64,000 nucleotides of DNA from Arachis hypogaea (Eukaryota > Streptophyta > Magnoliopsida > Fabales > Fabaceae), in contig NC_092044.1 of assembly GCF_003086295.3 (NCBI RefSeq), forward strand, positions 9,016,843 through 9,080,842, written 5' to 3'. Position numbers and translations under genes: made by a program. Shown here piece after piece: positions 59,047 to 64,000 of the stretch (positions within the stretch are counted from its first letter, which is position 1; the number at the start of each line of letters is the position of its first letter). The notes under the pieces were generated by a model. It searched no databases and had not been told where the DNA came from. It saw nothing but the letters and a program-made list of their open reading frames with translations.

Positions 59047-60159
59047 ATGGCTCCTAGGGGAAAACAAACCAATTTAAGAGGAAAGAAAGAGAATAATCCA
59101 AAGAATCTTTGGAATCAAGAGAAGTTCTTAACCAAAGAACATGAAGACCATTATCACAAAATAATGGGTCTGAGGTCAGTGATCCCAGAAGTTAAATTTG
59201 ATCTGAAAGAAGATGAATATCCGGGGATCCAAGAGCAAATTCGAAACAGAGGATGGGAAGTTCTAACCAATCCTGAGATAAAGGTTGGAAGGAATATGGT
59301 TCAGGAATTCTACTCAAATCTGTGGCTAACAGATAAGCAGAGAATGACTGGAACCGCTTACCATACTTACAGAACCATGGTCAGAGGGAAAGTTATGTAC
59401 TTCCATCTGGACAAAATAAGAGAAATCTTCAAATTGCCTCAACTGCAAGATGATCCTGAATCCTTTAATAGGAGAATGGTGAGAGCAGATAAAGGGTTGG
59501 ATCAAGTTCTAGAGGACATATGCCTCCCTGGAACTAAGTGGATAACCAATTCAAAGGGTGTCCCAAACCAACTCAAGAGGGGAGACCTCAAACCAATTGC
59601 AAGAGGTTGGCTAGACTTTATTGGGCATTCCATACTGCCCACTAGCAACCGTTCTGAGGTCACTATCAAGAGAGCAGTGATGATTCATTGCATTATGCTT
59701 GGAAGAGAAGTGGAGGTTCATCATGTGATTACATGTGAGATCTACACAATTGCAAATAAGAATTCCACTGAAGCCAAATTGGCTTACCCAAGCTTGATCT
59801 CCTTGCTTTGTAAAGAGGCTGGGGTAAAGATGGGAGTAGATGAATTCATACCCATTGAACATCCAATCACCAAGAAGTCAATGGAAGGACAAATGCAAGA
59901 CAACTCTATCAAAAGGAGGGCGCAAGAGTTCCTCCCTGAATTTCCTGAAATTGGCTACTGGGCCAGCCTAGAAGCATCTATCACCAAGTTGCAAGAGACT
60001 ATGGAGCAACTTAAGGAAGAACAGCAGAATCAGAACTGCATGCTCTGCAAATTGCTGAAGGAACAAGAGAAGCAGGGGCGTGAACTTCAAGAACTGAAAT
60101 GCCAAAAGTTCTCCCCTCAATTTGAGGGAGCATCCACTTCTGAAAATCAAGGTTGTTGA
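59047..60159 (+). CDS. ORF3 protein of the FIDEL-like element (putative plant transposon protein)
   Basis: An uninterrupted 370-residue frame, homologous along its length to the ORF3 at 46477. Shared blocks include IRNRGWEVLTNP, NMVQEFYSNLW, TMVRGKVMYF, LDQVLEDIC, DLKPIARGWLDFIGHSILPT, SNRSEVTIKRAVMIH and HPITKKSMEG. The N-terminus is basic and the C-terminus (about residues 310-360) is a likely coiled coil ending in QGRELQELK. No signal peptide or transmembrane stretch is visible. It occupies the place of env in retroviruses but is not env-like. The start is the first ATG after the hairpin; the frame opens with MAPRGKQTN. Role unknown, possibly RNA or DNA binding. Confidence 0.86.
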   Translation: MAPRGKQTNLRGKKENNPKNLWNQEKFLTKEHEDHYHKIMGLRSVIPEVKFDLKEDEYPGIQEQIRNRGWEVLTNPEIKVGRNMVQEFYSNLWLTDKQRMTGTAYHTYRTMVRGKVMYFHLDKIREIFKLPQLQDDPESFNRRMVRADKGLDQVLEDICLPGTKWITNSKGVPNQLKRGDLKPIARGWLDFIGHSILPTSNRSEVTIKRAVMIHCIMLGREVEVHHVITCEIYTIANKNSTEAKLAYPSLISLLCKEAGVKMGVDEFIPIEHPITKKSMEGQMQDNSIKRRAQEFLPEFPEIGYWASLEASITKLQETMEQLKEEQQNQNCMLCKLLKEQEKQGRELQELKCQKFSPQFEGASTSENQGC

Positions 60160-61058
60160 GTCCTAACTCTGTGAAAAACCTCTATCATTAGGAGCCTATT
60201 TAAATTTTTGTTTTCTATTTTTAGTCTCATCTTATATCTATTTTTGAGTCTTATTCTTAATTCATAATTAATAAAATTTAAAATTCATGTCTTGAAGCTA
60301 TGAATGTCCTATGAATCCATCACCTCTCTTAAATGAAAAATGCTTTAATCACAAAAGAACAAGAAGTACAGGATTTCGAATTTATCCTTGAAACTAGTTG
60401 AATTAGTTTGATGTGGTGACAATACTTTTTGTTTTCTGAATGAATGCTTGAACAGTGCATATGTCTTTTGAATTTGTTGTTTTGAGAATGTTAAAATTGT
60501 TGGCTCTTGAAAGAATGAGAGAAAAAGAGAACTGTTATTGAGGATCTAAAAAAATCATCATATTGATTCTTGAAGCAAGAAAAAGCAGTGAATACAAAAA
60601 AAAATTTCGAAAAAAAAGAGAAAGAAAAAGAAAGAAAAAGAAAGAAATAAGGTTGTGAACCAAGGCAAAAAGAGTGTGCTTAAGAACCCTGGACACCTCT
60701 AATTGGGGACTCTAGCAAAGCTGAGTCACAATCTGAAAAGGTTCACCCAATTATGTGTCTGTGGCATGTATGTATCCGGTGGTAATACTGGAAGACAGAG
60801 TGCTTTGGGCCACAGCCAAGACTCATACACTAGCTATGTTCAAGAATCATTATACTCAACTAGGAGAATCAATAACACTATCTGAGTTCTGAGTTCCTAT
60901 AGATGCCAATCATTCTGAACTTCAAAGGATAAAGTGAGATGCCAAAACTGTTCGGAAGCAAAAAGCTACTAGTCCCGCTCATCTAATTGGAGCTAAGTTT
61001 CCTTGATATTTTGGAATCTATAGTATATTCTCTTCTTTTCATCCTACTTTGATTTTCA
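60160..61058 (+). other. 3' non-coding region with purine tract near 60608-60650
   Basis: Similar to 47602-48482. It has a run of A and G only about 450 bases before the 3' LTR, then a strongly conserved non-coding stretch at 60650-60980. Confidence 0.7.
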
Positions 61059-61096
61059 GTTGCTTGGGGACAAGCAACAATTTAAGTTTGGTGTTG
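61059..61096 (+). promoter_or_regulatory. Hairpin plus TAAGTTTGGTGTTG abutting the 3' LTR
   Basis: GTTGCTTG (61059-61066), loop GGGA, CAAGCAAC (61071-61078), then AATT and TAAGTTTGGTGTTG (61083-61096) directly before the LTR. The 18-base spacing from stem to LTR equals that of the Feral-like element. Confidence 0.88.
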
Positions 61097-62618
61097 TGAT
61101 GAGCGGATAATTTATACGCTTTTTGGCATTATTTTTAGTGTGTTTTTAGTATGATCTAGTTAGTTTTTAGTATATTTTTATTAATTTTTAGCTAAAATTC
61201 ACTTTTCTGGACTTTACTATGAGTTTGTGTGTTTTTCTGTGATTTCAGGTATTTTCTGGCTGAAATTGAGGGTCCTGAGCAAAAATCTGATTCAAAGGCT
61301 GAAAAGGACTGCAGATGCTGTTGGATTCTGACCTCCCTGCACTCGAAGTGGATTTTCTGGAGCTACAGAAGCCCAATTGACGCCCTCTCAACGGCGTTGG
61401 AAGGTAGACATCCTGGGCTTTCCAGCAATGTATAATAGTCCATACTTTGCCCGAGATTTGATGGCCCAAACCGGCGTTGCAAATCAGCCTCAGAATTTCC
61501 AGCGTTTAACGCTGGAACTGGCATAAAAATTGGAGTTAAACGCCCAAACTGGCATGAAAGCTGGCGTTTAACTCCAGAAAAGGTCTCTACACATGAAAGC
61601 TTCAATGCTCAGCCCAAGCACACACTAAGTGGACCCAGAAGTGGATTTTTACGTCATTTACTCATTTCTGTATACCCTAGGTTACTAGCTTACTATTAAC
61701 AGGATCTTTTGACATTGTATCTGTACCTGATGACACTTTACACGTTTCTTTGTGTACCTTCCACGACATGAGTCTCTAAACCCCATGGTTGGGGGTGAGG
61801 AGCTCTGCTGTGTCTTGATGGATTAATGCAATTACTACTGTTTTTCATTCAATCATGCTTGCTTCCATTCTAAGATATTACTTGTTCTTAAACCGGATGA
61901 ATGTGATGATCCGTGACACTCATCATCATTCTCAACTATGAACGTGTGCCTGACAACCACCTCCGTTCTACCTTAGATTAAGTAGATATCTCTTGGATTC
62001 TTTAATCGGAATCTTCGTGGTATCAGCTAGAATTGATGGCGGCATTCAAGAGAATCCGGAAGGTCTAAACCTTGTCTGTGGTATTCTGAGTAGGATTCAA
62101 TGATTGAATGACTGTGACAAGCTTCAAACTCCTGAAGGTGGGGCGTTAGTGACAGATGCAAAAGAATCACTGGATTCTATTCCGGCCTGATTGAGAACCG
62201 ACAGATAGATAGCCGTGCCGTGACAGGGTGCGTTGAACATTTCCACTGAGAGGATGGGAGGTAGCCACTGACAACGGTGAAACCCTTACATACAGCTTGC
62301 CATGGAAGGAGCCTTGCGTGCTTGAAGAATAAGACAGTAGGAAAGCAGAGATTCAGAAGATGGAGCATCTCCAAAACCTCAACCTATTCTCTATCACTGC
62401 AAAACAAGTACTTATTTCATGTTCTTTTATTTTTCACAATTAATCCTGATAATTTCTGATATCCTGACTAAGATTTACAAGATAACCATAGCTTGCTTCA
62501 AGTCGACAATCTCCGTGGGATCGACCCTTACTCATGTAAGGTATTACTTGGACGACCCAGTGCACTTGCTGGTTAGTTGTGCGGGATTGCAAAAGTGTGA
62601 TTGCAATTTCGTGCACCA
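61097..62618 (+). repeat. 3' LTR of the FIDEL-like element
   Basis: It is 1522 bp, the same length as the 5' LTR, and is followed by the ACCCC duplication. Confidence 0.95.
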
Positions 62619-62623
62619 ACCCC

Positions 62624-63282
62624 CTTTAGGAAAAACCCCCTTTATGGAAAAAAACCATGAAGTCGGGAAAAGAGTACACCAGGGAGTGGAGTTCACTTTT
62701 AACTATAGTACCTTTTCATGTTACAAGCATTCCACGACCTAGGTAGCTCGGTACCGCTCAAGTCGATTACCTTATAGTATCCCTTTCCTATGACTTTGCT
62801 TATCTTATATGGCCATTTCCAATTAGCAGTGAGCTTTCCTTCTTCCGACTTGTTGACGCTGATGTTGTTTCTTATCAGTACCAAGTCGTTTGGAATGAAG
62901 GTTCTTCGAATGACTTTCTTGTTGTATCTGTTTGTCATTCTTTACTTCAACGCTACTTCCCTTATCTGGGCTTGTTCTCGAACTTCAGGGAGTAATTCGA
63001 GTTCTTCTTTGTGCGCCTGAATGTTGCCAACCTCATCGAAAAAACTCACCCTTGGACTTTGCTCATTGATTTCAACTAGTATTATGGCTTCTATGCTATA
63101 AGTAAGTTGGAAGGGTGTTTCTCCTGTGGCAGACTAAAGTGTAGTCTGATATGCCCACAGTACTTGAGGGAGCTCTTCAATCCAGGATCCCTTTGCATCT
63201 TGCAACCTTTTCTTTAGTCCAGCCAGTATAACCTTGTTAGCTGCCTCCGCTTGCCCATTTGCTTGTGGGTGCTCTACATAGG
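62624..63282 (-). pseudogene. Integrase C-terminal part of the Tat/Ogre-type element
   Basis: Minus-strand translation starts at the third LTR insertion with an integrase core block ([20 protein letters not shown], containing the catalytic Glu), then [16 protein letters not shown], then after stops the C-terminal domain: NRYNKKVIRRTFIPNDLVLI, SEEGKLTANWKWPYKISKVI, GKGYYKVIDLSGTELPRSWN, MKRYYS, stop at 62699. Stops near 63135 and 62939 break it. The sequence beyond the stop has AAAGGGGGTTTTT-like words and continues at 51071 and below. Confidence 0.82.
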
Positions 63283-64000
63283 TGATGAGCGGATAATTTA
63301 TACGCTTTTTGGCATTGTTTTTAGGTAGTTTTTAGTAAGTTTGAGCTACTTTTAGGGATGTTTTCATTAGTTTTTATGTTAAATTCACATTTATGGACTT
63401 TACTATGAGTTTGTGTGTTTTTCTGTGATTTCAGGTAATTTCTGGCTGAAATTGAGGGACTTGAGCAAAACTCTGAAAAAAGGCTGACAAAAGGACTGCT
63501 GATGCTGTTGGAATCTGACCTCCCTGCACTCGAAATGGATTTTCTGGAGCTACAGAACTCCAATTGGCGCGCTCTCAACGGCGTTGGAAAGTAGACATCC
63601 ATATCTTTCCAGCAATATATAATAGTCCATACTTTATTCGGAAATTGACGACGTAACTTGGCGTTGAACGCCAAGTTCATGCTGCTGTCTGGAGTTAAAC
63701 GCCATAAAAACGTCATGATCCGGAGTTGAACGCCCAAAACACGTTATAACTTGGAGTTCAACTCCAAGAAAAGCCTCAGCTCGTGGATAGATCAAGCTCA
63801 GCCCAAACATACACCAAGTGGGCCCCGGAAGTGGATTTATGCATCAATTACTTACTCATGTAAACCCTAGTAGTTAGTTTATTATAAATAGAACATTTAA
63901 CTATTGTATTAGATGTCTTTTGACCACGTTTCATCTTTGGTCTCAGTTTTGTTTTATTCTTCATTCTAAGAGGCCATTGAGCATGTTTTGGGGGGCTGGC
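63283..64000 (+). mobile_element. Third Athila-type LTR, cut by the window end
   Basis: It starts TGATGAGCGGATAATTTATA at 63283 after ATAGG, the likely left copy of its duplication. It is similar to the other two LTR families for 300 bases (for example TTTCTGTGATTTCAGGTA) but is a separate subfamily: palindromes read TGGCGTTGAACGCCA and TGGAGTTCAACTCCA (63658-63767), and the TATA box is TATAAATA at 63884-63891. Same orientation as the other two. Whether the element is complete cannot be seen. Confidence 0.85.

Larger units (their letters stand above)
51072..62618 (+). mobile_element. Autonomous-type Athila LTR retrotransposon (FIDEL-like), 11547 bp
   Basis: Two 1522-bp LTRs (51072-52593 and 61097-62618), with the duplication ACCCC at 51067-51071 and 62619-62623. 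It has a tRNA-Asp primer site, gag-pol in one frame, and ORF3. I count by eye about 25 LTR differences (roughly 98.4 percent identity), 22 of them transitions, suggesting about half to one million years. Damage to gag-pol is light: two stops and one 1-base loss. It matches my recollection of the peanut element FIDEL, a name to be confirmed by search. Confidence 0.94.
37299..64000 (-). mobile_element. Tat/Ogre-type Ty3-gypsy element, split by three insertions
   Basis: The original pieces are 37299-40107, 50151-51071 and 62624-63282; everything between is inserted Athila-type DNA. On the minus strand, integrase (62700-63282) is followed by spacer and then the LTR at 37299-37838. In the opposite direction lies an extra gene of the 'putative gypsy type transposon' (Transposase_28-like) kind. 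An antisense extra ORF between pol and the 3' LTR is a known feature of Tat-lineage elements. The remainder of pol and the 5' LTR would lie beyond the window. Confidence 0.75.

Overview
The window is a block of nested transposable elements from a plant nuclear genome. The most likely source is a peanut relative (Arachis). The reasons are the tRNA-Asp-primed Athila-type Ty3-gypsy elements whose LTRs begin TGATGAGCGGATAA, the TGTAACACC LTR family, and the arrays of GGCGTTTAACGCC palindromes, all of which I associate with peanut. The genus is an inference from memory and was not searched. I see no intact host gene. The only host genes I recognise are two broken SAUR (small auxin-up RNA) fragments near 24.6 and 26.1-26.8 kb.

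Layout. 0-5 kb: unassigned AT-rich repeat sequence, a degenerate GCGTG..CACGC array, and a TGTAACACC-type LTR carrying an array of the TGCGTACGCA palindrome. 5-15 kb: small elements in AT-rich DNA. These are three MITEs with target-site duplications, a miniature LTR element (TRIM) with 72-bp LTRs and a SINE inside its 3' LTR, a plant-mobile-domain pseudogene between imperfect inverted repeats, an internally deleted Ty1-copia element (11581-13501, duplication CATCC), and a MULE-like element with a GC-rich insert. 15-24 kb: a decayed minus-strand Ty1-copia polyprotein and a CACTA MITE. 24-27 kb: wrecked SAUR genes, a hAT-like MITE and a 501-bp solo LTR (duplication GCATC). 26.8-37.3 kb: a plant L1-type LINE whose ORF1 is split by a 4180-bp solo LTR (duplication TGTGG). 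37.3-63.3 kb: a minus-strand Ty3-gypsy Tat/Ogre-type element with an extra plus-strand gene. It is split by three same-orientation Athila-type insertions: a 10043-bp non-autonomous element (40108-50150, duplication TGGAG), an 11547-bp autonomous element (51072-62618, duplication ACCCC), and a third LTR that runs off the window at 63283.

How the parts relate. The two complete Athila-type elements look like a non-autonomous/autonomous pair. They share the LTR ends, the primer binding site, a gag-protease gene and an uninterrupted third ORF, but only the second encodes RT, RNase H and integrase. This matches what I recall of the peanut pair Feral and FIDEL. The strongest unexplained signals are in this pair: a hairpin with compensatory base changes plus the word TAAGTTTGGTGT on both sides of ORF3, a TATA box upstream of ORF3, no ordinary polypurine tract at the 3' LTR, nested palindrome arrays that also code for gag peptide repeats, and a fossil LTR/primer-site junction inside the LTR of the non-autonomous element.
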